Shown here: positions 36,331-46,854 of the stretch, one piece after another
Position numbering within the stretch: the stretch's first letter is position 1
Layout of the letters: each line of letters opens with the position of its first letter
Source: Isoetes taiwanensis
Taxonomy: Eukaryota > Streptophyta > Lycopodiopsida > Isoetales > Isoetaceae
Assembly (NCBI GenBank): GCA_021234155.1
Contig: JAJEKV010000031.1
Span: 1,667,614-1,731,613, forward strand
Reading direction: 5' to 3'
Length of the DNA: 64,000 nt
Program-made: the position numbers and the translations under genes
The notes under the pieces: generated by a model
Told to the model about the DNA's origin: nothing
What the model saw: only the letters and a program-made list of their open reading frames with translations
The model's database searches: none

Positions 36331-38400
36331 TGGGGATGGTAACTGTCGCCACCGCACTCCATATTCACCGGGTTACCCCACTTTTGCCTAATGTGGAGGG
36401 GATGAAGAAGATAACAGACCTGTACCCACTAAAGGTACATGTGGTCATAATGACGATGAAGGTGTTGAATCTCCTTAGAAATTACAAGTAAGGAGGTGTC
36501 CACAAACTCGATCCATGATAAGCCCTTTGAAAGTTGAGGATTTCATTTTTATTTTCGATAGTCCGAGTTGTTTATTTACAGAATTAATGCGACAAAGAGA
36601 AACATAACTGCTTAGGTTGAGGAAGAAGCGAAAGTTCGCGAAAATGAAAGGCAATTGATTTAAAGGCGAGGTGCAATTAAGTATTTAACGGCGATTGTTT
36701 CTTGCGTGTTTGGCGGTATGGAAGATAATATGAGAGATCTAAAAGATGTTGCAGGCAAGAAAGAAACATTTGATAAAGTTTCGCAAAAAGGTAAGCTGCC
36801 TTACCCTTAAATTTCATTATGTAGACTAGTGATACCATACTCAAATAGAGGTGGGGCGAAGATGTTACTGCGTAGAGAGTAGTCACGATCCAAGCTCCCA
36901 TTAGAGCATTGTACCCACTTGTTTAATCCACCGTGAAGCACCACTTGATCAAGCTCCACCACATGTGAAAGTTGTATACAATGGAAATGGCAATATCCAA
37001 TGATGCAAGTCTGTTGGCACACATATTCATAACACAAGGACGCATGTATCAGAATGTGATTCGATCAGTATTTACCTTTGAACTATGCGGGAAGTATTTT
37101 GCAACAACGAACTTCTTTCACACATTGGGATGATCCTTTGCTCATGTTCATCTATAAAATTTAGCAGTAGTTATTGCTACATAGAGCAACCAGTCTACTA
37201 TTGCAGGTTGTAACTTTAGTGTTGTTTCTTCTTTTGCCTAAGTTTCGAAAAAAAGCCTCATATTGATGGCATCGGCTTCCAAAGGGCAAGTGGAATGGAC
37301 ATGATATGGCAAAAATTCTTAAGCATGGACTTCATTATCCAATAACACATTGAACTTCATTCAAAAGAGCTCCATTTCTAACTGTAGTACAATAAACTCC
37401 CTTTTGGGGCTTTATTATGTACAACATAGATGTTCTTGAAATCATTCAATTCTGAAAGTTGAGGATATAATGCCTGCTATTGTGGCTTTGGCTCAGATAT
37501 TATTTTGTATGGAGTTGTACTTATTCCTCTCTCCACATGCTCCAATCTCCTTCTTTAGCTTGCAGGATGTTTCTTCAGAACTTCCAGCGAGCTGGAACAT
37601 AAATGGCAGCAATTGGTTGCAATTTTGTATCTGTTTCTGGATTTTAGACATCTCAACATGTAGTGTTAATTTTAGAGGTGAAGTGTTATAGTATATCCTT
37701 AGCCATGATTACAAATGTCTTTGAAAGAATCACTCAAGTTGTGAGCACTATGTGGCATGTACGTTATATCAAACCTTGTGAAATTTGGTCCCTTTAAAAA
37801 TCTAGCGTTATTTCCGACTTGCAAATGGGTTTTTCACACACTCCAGCGATTTGCTTATCCGAACTCGGAACTCTTTCTTCATGGCATCTCAATTCATGCT
37901 TCCGTGCTTTTCTAATGGATCATTTGTGCAAATATAGGTCCTTATCTAAGAGAAGCTCTTTGCATATTCACGTCCTGCTTTTGTTATTGCATAAATCATT
38001 TTTTACAATGGCATGCTAAAGCATGATCATTTGAAGGAAAGTTAACCTCATTTGTTCGTAATGTGCTACTACATGCTACAGTGTACTTGCATGAGTCCTG
38101 TTGTCAGGCTATATGATTTGAAGCTTTTTGTATTGCTTCAATATCAAGGTAAATGAGCATGCATAAATGTTCTCTAGATAGTTATTTGATATTGTCGTGC
38201 CTTATCACTAAAAATTTGCATTAAATAATTTTGTGTGTTTAGTGGGTGCAAAAATATGCCAAGATTTCAGCTCAACTTGCTTGTCAGCCCTAGGCTTCGG
38301 TTAGGGTTGATGGAGGGTTGTTGCATTACATACAGTTTAGCAACATCCCTTACTAAAATGCAAACTATGTTGGCTTAGAGTCCATAGTTTTGTGGTGTTA
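36331..38400. other. Unassigned stretch in copy A
   Basis: No gene is recognised. The segment 36955-37166 is nearly identical to 57860-58075 in copy B, with one mismatch seen by eye, while both flanks are much more divergent. Confidence 0.4.
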
Positions 38401-38407
38401 GGGGCAA

Positions 38408-39270
38408 GTTGCCATTTTGTCAGATTGAAGTTTGGATATACTTTGATATGGTAGATTTGAGAGTTTCACTGGGTATTCTCTCAAAAATTAATGTTGCTTG
38501 CTTTTATAACGTCTTTTATGAGTTTTATGAAGGAGGAGTTACAATATCCTTAACTTCTCCATTGTCAAAGGCTTTAGGGCACTTCCAAAAATTAAGTCAA
38601 CAGTGATATGTGTTGCTCGAATGAATTATATTTTTCAACTTATAAATTGAAATCTATCTTCATTGTGCCACAATGTTCTATTTCGTGTTGTAACTCTCTA
38701 TTATAGTCAAGGTCGATATGCATTTTTGCATTCAAATTCCTAAGCAAGTAAGAGTGAAGTAAACTTATGCACTCTGTTGTTGTAGATCCATAAAGGTCAA
38801 CCCATTGAGCAACAATTCCAACATGAACGACTGCATAATAAATTATGTCTAAATGATAGATTGCATTATGGCATGTTGCCATTCTGTCAAATTGAAGCTT
38901 GAATATGCTTTTATATCGTAGATTGGAGAGTTGAAGGGTTCTTTCAACTTTATAATGTATTTTACAACGTTTGTGGCGAAGGAATTACAATATCTTTAAC
39001 TTCTCCATTGTAAAAACCTTTAGGGCACTTGCAAAAATTAAGTTAGCAGGGACATATATGTTCCTCAAATGAATTGTATTTTTTAACTTATAAATTGATC
39101 TTATAAATTGAAATCTATCTCTATGCATTTAAAATCCTAAGCAACTAATAGGGAAGCACGCTTATGCACAACATTTTGTAGATCCACGAAGGTCAACCCA
39201 TTGGACAACAAATCCAACACAAACGATAGCATAATACATTATGTCTAAGTGATAGATTGCATTATATATA
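38408..39270. repeat. Imperfect tandem duplication of about 467 bp (copy A)
   Basis: The segment starting at 38408 (GTTGCCATTTTGTCAGATTG) recurs from 38875 (GTTGCCATTCTGTCAAATTG). Both include ACTTATAAATTGA and AAGGTCAACCCATTG, and end in ATAGATTGCATTAT. The second unit is shorter by roughly 70 bases. The same pair is present in copy B at about 59.29-60.13 kb, so it is older than the segmental duplication. Confidence 0.75.
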
Positions 39271-39836
39271 TCCATCCAAATGGGAGATACACATGATGGT
39301 AGATTAATTCGACACAGGGAAACTCAAGGAGATATAGGCAAAATGAGGATGACGAATATAATCAAGTTAGGTTGATGCATATAAGAAATTATAGGCAACA
39401 ATGTAGGGAACATGAATCAGAAGATGGAAGAACGTCACCTCTTTTATAGATGAGAATCACAAAGGTGATCTAGAACAGCCAGAATCCCAAATACAAGAGG
39501 TCTGGCAATGGGGACATTGGCACAAACAGAGCCGTATTATTGTGGACCTGGCATGGGATATGTCCAAATGAAAGAAAATATTCAATGTTAAGGGTAAGGT
39601 ACAGCTGCCAGAGCTTATGGAAATGTCTGTATTGATTAGGCAATTACTCACATAGCAACATAATAAAAGCACGGATTTCCATTCAAACATAAGAAATTAC
39701 AACAGTGCGCTAGTGTTTGCATCATTTGGCGCTAATATTGAGTAGTTCCATGGGCAAGGGCTATATTGCTTCAAGGTCCATGGACAAATTTAATATACGG
39801 TAGGTTCAATTGTCTCAAGTGAGGGAGACTCTTCAA

Positions 39837-40480
39837 CATTCCTTCCATCCATCCTCTCCTCCTCCTTCCTTCCATTCCTCCCATCCATCCATCCACCCCT
39901 CCTCCATTCCTCCATCCATCCATTTCCTCCATTCCTCTTTCCTCCATCCATCCATTTCCTCCTTTTCCTCCTCCATCCCTCCATTCCTTCCGTCCTTCCT
40001 TCCTCCATTTCCTTCCTTCCTCCTTTTTCCTTCCTTTCCTTCCTTTCTCCACTTTCCTTTTATCGCTCCATGTCCATCGCTCCGGCTCTCCAGCGCGCTC
40101 CTCAACGCATCCGCTTTTCGTCGGCTCACTTTCCGTCCGGCGTCCGTCGCTCACCCATCCGCGCGTCGCGCATCCGACCTCCGCGCCTCGGCGTTTCTGT
40201 CGCGGGGAATGGAAAAGGAAAGGGAGAGAGGAAAGGGGCAAGAGAGGAAAGGAAAAGGCACAAAGAAGGGAAGAAGGAAGGGTCGAGAAAAGGGAAAATA
40301 GAAGGAAAAAGATCCATCAGGGGAAAGGTAGGCCCGGAAAGGGAATGGGAAGGAGGAAAGAGGTGGGAAAAAAAAGGGGAAAAGAAGAAAAGAAAACATG
40401 TAAGGAGAAAGCGAGAAAAAGATGCAAAAATGGAAGTGTGTAGGGAAAAGAAAAGGATAAAAGACCAGAGGCAAATGGCA
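39837..40480. repeat. Pyrimidine block, GC-rich core and purine block
   Basis: 39837-40065 is almost pure C/T on the plus strand (CCATCCATTCCT and CCTTCC units). 40066-40200 is a GC-rich core with many CpG (TCCATCGCTCCGGCTCTCC and similar). 40205-40480 is almost pure A/G (GGAAAAGG units). The left and right arms are therefore roughly complementary low-complexity tracts around a GC core. Long frames predicted on both strands are Ser/Pro- or Gly/Lys/Arg-rich translations of the repeat and are not genes. Confidence 0.85.
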
Positions 40481-41289
40481 TAAGAGGCAGCTTGACGTTG
40501 AATGCTTTAATGAGTAAGACTCTTTGGGTTATTATTGTGCTACAATATCTGGAAACTATGCCGGCTTAGCTCACAGGCACCATTCAGTGTCATATAGAAA
40601 ATGTTTCACCTTCGTTGCAGCTATTTCTCGTCAAAATTGAGCACGTCATGTTTCTGACGCATTTCATGGAAGACTATTTTAGTAATCCTTGAGATTTTTG
40701 CTTGAAGTCATTACATTCCAAAATCTTATTTGAAGGGCCTTTTATCATCCTCCTATCAAAGTGATATTGGGTCTTTACCGGAAATGCAATATACGGCATA
40801 TGCAATTTTGTATATTAGTGAGTGGGGATTCATTTAGAATTTCAAAAAAGAATACTGATTCATGTTTGTATATATGTACTGCATGCGACATGGATAGAAA
40901 GCGAACATGCATTTTGGATGATGCGACAAAGGAATCAAGTAATTTTAGAACCTAATGTTATTCTGCAGCCGGATATCCGAGACCATGTCTGCGCTGCGTT
41001 GCTCAATCTAAAAATGTCACGGAGATCTATGATATAGGCAGGTAATGGCCTTGATTATTTCTTTATTTTGGTATTACATTATTGACTCTTTTTCTCTTTT
41101 GGTAGCATAGTGGAAGCAAAGACAAGTATTCAAGTGAAAAGACCTGCTCGATACACTTGGTGTCGCGATCATTGAAGCCAATGCAAAACTAGGCAATGAA
41201 AATCTGGTTTATCAATTTACATGGCGGCTTGAAAACTATTGGGTGAAAATTCTAACAAGTATATATTTTTTGTTGGTGTCTTTGGCGTA
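40481..41289. other. Unassigned stretch before the PPR relic
   Basis: No domain is recognised. It may hold leader or N-terminal sequence of the PPR gene, but I see no clear PPR motif before 41.3 kb. Confidence 0.35.
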
Positions 41290-43770
41290 AATTACAGAAC
41301 ACAAGTTTGAACAAGGAAAGTCATTCACGAAGAAATAGTGAGAACAGTTTAATAGATGATCCTTTTGTAGGGGTCGTTCTTGTTGATATGTATGCCAAAT
41401 GTTGCAAATTTGAAGAAGTCCATAGAGTGTTTAGCCTGCAAAATCGAGACATGGTATCTTGGTGTGCAATGATTGCACTCTATGTGCAGCATGGTGAGTA
41501 TCTTCTTACTTTAGACTGTTTTGAGAATATATACAGCATGTAGGAATAAAAGACAAATAAATTTAAGCTTATCGTGTTTTGAAATCATGTAGTAATATGC
41601 ATCTTATAGAGGAGACGGCATCCATACACAAGATCATTCAAAGTGGACTCCAAGTTGATACAATTGTTAGGAGGCGCCCTTGTAGATATATATGCTAAAT
41701 GTGAGAGCTTAGAAAGAGGCCCTTAAAGCATTTGTGCATTGGAAACTAGGGATGTGGTTGCTTGGGGTGTGATGATTGGAGGATGTGTCCCACGTGGTCA
41801 GAACCTGCTTGCTCTCAGTATTTTGGCATGATTCAGCATGAGAGCATAATGCGGATAAAGTCACATTTTCTAGTGCCTTGAAGGCATGTAGCATTATCCA
41901 CGGCTATTGAACAGGAACAGAAACTCATACATGAGCAAATTATACAAGAAGTGGATATCAGTTTGTTGATTGTAGTGAAATAGCATCAATATGTACTTTA
42001 AATGTAGGATTTTCCTGGGGCATATAGAGCCTTTCACAATATGCCAACCCAAGATGCCATGTTGTGGGGTGCAATGATTGCAGGATGTATATACCACAAT
42101 AAAGAATGGATTGCCTGCAACTTTATAGCCGCATACCATGAGGGCATAAAACCAAGCTGTCACTTATTTGAACATCTTAAGCATGTGCCAGTTTAGGATG
42201 TTTAGAACAGGCTAAGTGATTCATAGACGCTAAATGCCCAATGGATGGACTCAGTTTGACATCACTATTGGTAATAAACTTGTTGATATGTATTTCAAAG
42301 TATGGAAGTGAAGAGGCAGAGAAGTCTTTAACAAATTACCAAATCGGGATATAGTGTCATGGACTTTAATCATAGCGGGATATGCTGAGCATGGTGAAGG
42401 ATTCTGTCCCTTAGAATGCTTTGATAACATGCAACGAGGTACCAGATGTCATTATTTTGAGTGCCTTGAGAAAGCCTGCAAAGTCTAGAGACTGAGTACT
42501 TAGGCTCATTCACAGCTATGTTAGAAGTTGGCCTCTGGTCTGTGATATTGCTGTAGGGAACAGTCTTCTGGACATGTATATGGTAGCGGGAAGCTGGATA
42601 GAGGCATGCAAATCATTTAATATATTGGTGAACCGTGATATAATATCTTGGGGTACAATGATTGGAGGATATGTCAGCATGAGGATGCAAGACTTGCCAT
42701 ATGAATGTTCTACAACATGCAGCTTGATGGCAGTACCAGACAAAATTATTTTTTTAGTACTTAAAGCATCTTGACAAAATAGGTGCCACATTGGAAGGCA
42801 GGTACATCCATGAACAGGTAATGCATTGCAATCTTCAACATGATATCGCGATAGGAAATACACTTGTTGATATGTATTTTAAGGGGAGGCAGTATTGATG
42901 AAGCATGTATGTTTAACAATTTGCTGGACTGGAATGTAGTATCATGTAGTACAATAATGGTGCAGGGTGTGCCCAATATGGGAAAAGAAACTCTTGCTCT
43001 TGAATTGTTTTGAGGACATGCAGTGCAGTGGCAAACCAGATGGAGCACATATGTTAGCATCATGAAAGTTTATAGCCATTTGGGTACCCTCCAGGAGTGC
43101 AGATATATCCATAACCAGATTGTTGAAAGTGGCCTTCAAGCTGATGTTATAATTGGAAGTATGCTTGTTAATATGTACTAATTGTGGGATTATGGAGGAG
43201 GCATCGAGGGTGTTCCACAGTTTGCCTAGACAGAATATGAGTGTCTTGGGATTACAGGCCTCAAGTGGTTGTGTAAACTGGGGTAACATTAAAATGGCCA
43301 GGCAATATTTTGATAAAATGCAGGATAATGGAATGAAACAGTCATAGCACAATCATGAATATTCTAAGTGCGTGCAACCATGTGGGACTGGTTGTTGAAG
43401 GTCGGGATATTACAAATCTATGAATGAATTGCATGGAATATTTTAGATTGGTTCCATCATACTTGCATGAGTTGACCTTTTAGGTCGTGTAGGATGCTAA
43501 AAGAGGCACAAGGTTTAGTTAGAATAACTTACCATGCAATGCAGGTGGCTGGATATCCCTTCTTAGAGTGCATGTAAATCACAAGGCAATTTCAACCTAG
43601 GAAGGTATGCTTTGATGAAATTGTTAGCACTACACAAACTTGTTAATCTGAGACTACTAGATGTGGTGCAGAGAACCGTCAGGTTAACATGTAAAGCACA
43701 TGGCAATTTCACCATGGGAATGTTTTGGTGAAATTGTTGTTTAACTCACCGAAGTATTCTTTGGATAAGA
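41290..43770 (+). pseudogene. PLS-type pentatricopeptide-repeat (PPR) protein, decayed
   Basis: PPR proteins bind organelle RNA; the PLS class directs editing and processing in plastids and mitochondria. Repeats appear in order but in shifting frames: VVLVDMYAKCCKFEEVHRVF with MVSWCAMIALYVQHG (41.36-41.5 kb), VDIYAKC and VVAWGVMIGGCV (41.68-41.8 kb), AMLWGAMIAGCIYHN (42.06 kb), IVSW-like and AGYAEHGEG (42.35 kb), LLDMYMVAGSWIEACKSFNI with RDIISWGTMIGGYV (42.56-42.68 kb), LVDMYFK (42.87 kb), LVNMYTNCGIMEEASRVFHS (43.17 kb), ILSACNHVGLVVEG (43.36 kb), then VDLLGR and KEAQGLV of the E region and CKSHGNFNLGRYAFDE (43.57-43.62 kb). About 15 frameshifts or stops interrupt it. No DYW domain is visible. 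The many lesions mean a pseudogene or an indel-ridden consensus. Confidence 0.75.
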
Positions 43771-45186
43771 ATTTGCTGACTGCTAGATGCTGGGGCCTGC
43801 TACAACAGAACCACCATTAGGGTTAACCACATATAGATTAAAAGTCCTTATTGATCCTTGCATTACGTTGAAACGACAAAGGTAGCTATGGTATTAGAAA
43901 CAAGCTGGTTGGGGATGTTTATAGGTGAATGGTTAACCATTGTTTGTACTGGACTAACATGCAAGAGGGTTTAGGCGAAATCTCGATCTACATTAATGGT
44001 AGAAAGCTATCTGTAACATGCCAAAGGCCAGTCGTGCAGGATTATCTAGAACATGATAATGTGGTGACTCAAAGATAATTTGAAGGCGGCGGAGTATCAT
44101 CCGCTGGTTGGTATGTCCAATTACAATCAGAAAGAATCATGTGCAATTTTACAATCAGAAAGAATCATAAGGATATAAATCCAGTAGTAAAACATAATGA
44201 GCTTGCAGCAAAATTGCTGCCATGAGCATTCCTTCCCGTACTGGTAACTGGTGTGTATTTCTGGGTACCTTAATTATTGCTAATCCGAACAATCCAGATT
44301 ATACATGGACCATGGCACTGAACTTACCAGACTGCAAGCAAGTTGTGTTGATCCAGGCTGTAAATTTGCAGTATTATTACAGTTACCATGTTAAGGTGGC
44401 ATTCCAGCTGTTGAACTCTAAAAGTGTCAAAGCAGTGCAAGCTTCACAAATGTGGCCTTAACTTCTGATCTAGGAATGGAAAACAACTTCATGATGTACA
44501 GAATATCACAAAGGTTATAATCCCACTTACTCAGGGGCTAGGAATGGAAAACAACTTCATGATGTACAGAATATCTGACTCCAAGGTTATAATCCCACTT
44601 ACTCAGGGAAGCATGCATTAGTCTACAAATCACTTGGCAGTTTGGTTGGGAAAAGCACAAGATGTCCTTATGTTTTGGCAGAGCTGCTGTATCCTTGAGT
44701 TTTGTGCCTTCTACTTTTGTGCATACCTCTGGTGAGCAGCACCAACAAATATAAAACCCTAAATGCCATTAAATACAGCCTCCTGTTGAAATAGGGAATT
44801 TCGACAAAGGATGTTCCGAGCTATTATTAAAACCAAGTAGCGCCATTCCACCTAAAGGAAGCTTGTGAGACTAATGAAAAGGGGCTGCCACAGACAAACA
44901 GAAGTATTAAGTGATAGGCTGGACAAAATACAACACTGGACTTTCCGTTTACATATCTTCAGTCACGAGAATGTCATTTTAGCAAGTTAGGTAAGAGAGA
45001 AGAATCAAAGTAAAACAGCTTGTTGAGGGTTTCAGGTACTTGAAATCATCTGCATCATTAGGTCTTAATTATAATACAAATTTGAGAAGAAACCAAGAAA
45101 ATGTTATTCTCTGAAGCCACCTATTTCAGTTCTATCTCACGAAATTTTTACCTTGTTGTACTTCGTTCAATTTACGTATTGCTACG
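43771..45186. other. Unassigned spacer between the PPR relic and copy B
   Basis: It contains the 68-bp tandem repeat listed separately. A 79-residue frame at 44222-44461 (MSIPSRTGNWCVFLGTLIIA...) matches no family that I know. Confidence 0.4.
44470..44610. repeat. 68-bp tandem duplication
   Basis: CTAGGAATGGAAAACAACTT starts at 44470 and again at 44538, each running through AGGTTATAATCCCACTTACT. The second copy has a few extra bases (CTGACTC). Confidence 0.85.
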
Positions 45187-45428
45187 AAAATCTCAAGCTT
45201 CTAACTGGGTACCCCTCTTTATTTAATAGGATGGTCCTTTTTTGCTCTCACCTTTTTAGCGTGGCAGGTGAATCTTGAACAATAAGATTGGCAAAAGGTC
45301 TCTTCTTAAAGGATGGGGAATGGTTATGCATCTTTATTCAACATTTCAGGTCGATTGTTCATATAAGCCAGGTCAACGCCGTTGAACGAAGAACATTTCC
45401 TTTATATATGAAGTAGCGAGGTGGCGAC

Positions 45429-45728
45429 ATGTCTGACCCTTCGTCCAATCCTCTCCACCATGTGGATTATAACTTTCTAGGGAATGTTGTGTTAAAAGTT
45501 AATATTCGTTTTTTTAATGGAAGGACGTATTTCATTGATCGTGCAACATCAACTATGACTCACACGACATCAAAAATATTGGCCAATCTCAAACTCATGA
45601 CCTTGAGCATGGTACGTTTAATCCTACCATTGCACCTCATTATTCATTTTGCTTGCAAATTCTCAATATTTTTATCCTACATTCCTGAACTCAATTTTTT
45701 ACTTAATATTTTGCAAGGTTTTACCTGA
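45429..45728 (+). CDS. ORF of 99 aa, unknown (copy-B twin)
   Basis: Identical in DNA and protein to 24366-24665. It lies within a longer identical block, so the identity reflects recent duplication or shared origin, not selection. No function is assigned. Confidence 0.2.
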   Translation: MSDPSSNPLHHVDYNFLGNVVLKVNIRFFNGRTYFIDRATSTMTHTTSKILANLKLMTLSMVRLILPLHLIIHFACKFSIFLSYIPELNFLLNILQGFT

Positions 45729-46854
45729 GATTATGTGATCCCAGTGTCATGAACCTACGCAAAAACAAGGAAAATATGTGGAAAATACGCAAGAAATACG
45801 AGAGAAATACGTCAAGATCGGCAAAGAATCTGAAATGTTTGTATGATACGAATATCCGTATAGTCGTCACACCCAGTATTAAACTAGAATGTTAAGTAGA
45901 AATTTGAAAAGTGTAAGTTTACATTATCAAAGACACGATTGAGTTCAAATCAAAAATTGTGTTCAAAATCTAGAATTTGGTAAAACTAGTAATGGGTGTC
46001 TGGCATTGCCGGCCATAAATACGATTTATTTTAGATATCCATAAAATTGTACACATGTATAGAATAGTTTTTTAAATTTGAAAGCATAAAAATGGAAAAA
46101 GAAAGAAAAAAGAAAGACAAGCAGACATAGCTTATGGGATACAACACACAAAGGTACAATGATCATGGTGACTTTCATAATGAAGCATGGCAGTTTAAGG
46201 CCTTACCAATGTTATGATGTATAATTTGAAGCTTAGTTGACTTGAGTGAATGGAATATTGAGTTGTGCAATGAAGCGGCACAGAATACAATTTTTGCTTT
46301 AAAGTGATGCTTTTGCTCATGGGCCATTCATGGGGATACTTAAGGACTCAACATTGAAAAAATTAAAAAAACTGGCATTCGAAACCATGCATTTGAAAAT
46401 ACTCCACCCAATATCAAAATTGTATAAACGACCACTGCTGCATATTAAATATTTCTAGCATCAATTGTGTAGGTTGAGTGCGCAAGGTTGCAAGATAGAT
46501 TCTCATATTTCAAACTTATTAGTAGCATTAAACCTCACGATATGATGAGAGTTCTACATCATAGATGGAAGGTAGAAAATATTTGCCCCTCGAGTCTGAA
46601 AAGGAGATTTATATGAACTTGTGGAGAGCATATAAAAAGATGAGCAACGTGTCACCTATGGAAGTGATGTTTTTCCACCTTCCCAAAAACAAAGTATGCT
46701 GATTGGCATCTCTTGTGATCACTACCCTCTCTAACGCACTTACAGCCTATGGGGCCCTAGCTGTGAAGCTTTGGGAGGAATCGCGGTGATAGAGATAATG
46801 TCAAGGAAGGTGCTCTAAACCTTGATTTTGGTAATTTTGCCGAGATATAGATGA

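Larger units (their letters stand above)
24126..39840 (+). repeat. Segmental duplication, copy A (about 15.7 kb)
   Basis: Collinear with copy B (45187-60675) in the same orientation; the offset drifts from about 21,061 at the left to 20,835 at the right because of many small indels and a few larger ones. Blocks of hundreds of bases are identical (for example 24355-24722 and 25140-25535) and alternate with blocks where short runs of 3-15 bases are scrambled. The left edge is an AAAATCTCAAGCTTC repeat; the right edge is GAGGGAGACTCTTCAACAT. Copy A lacks about 150 bp present in copy B near 48.80-48.95 kb. Confidence 0.9.

Noticed and set aside
39771-40483. Frames of 100-160 residues on both strands over the pyrimidine/purine block
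   Set aside because: Low-complexity repeats read as Ser/Pro/His or Gly/Trp/Met; overlapping frames on both strands argue against coding.
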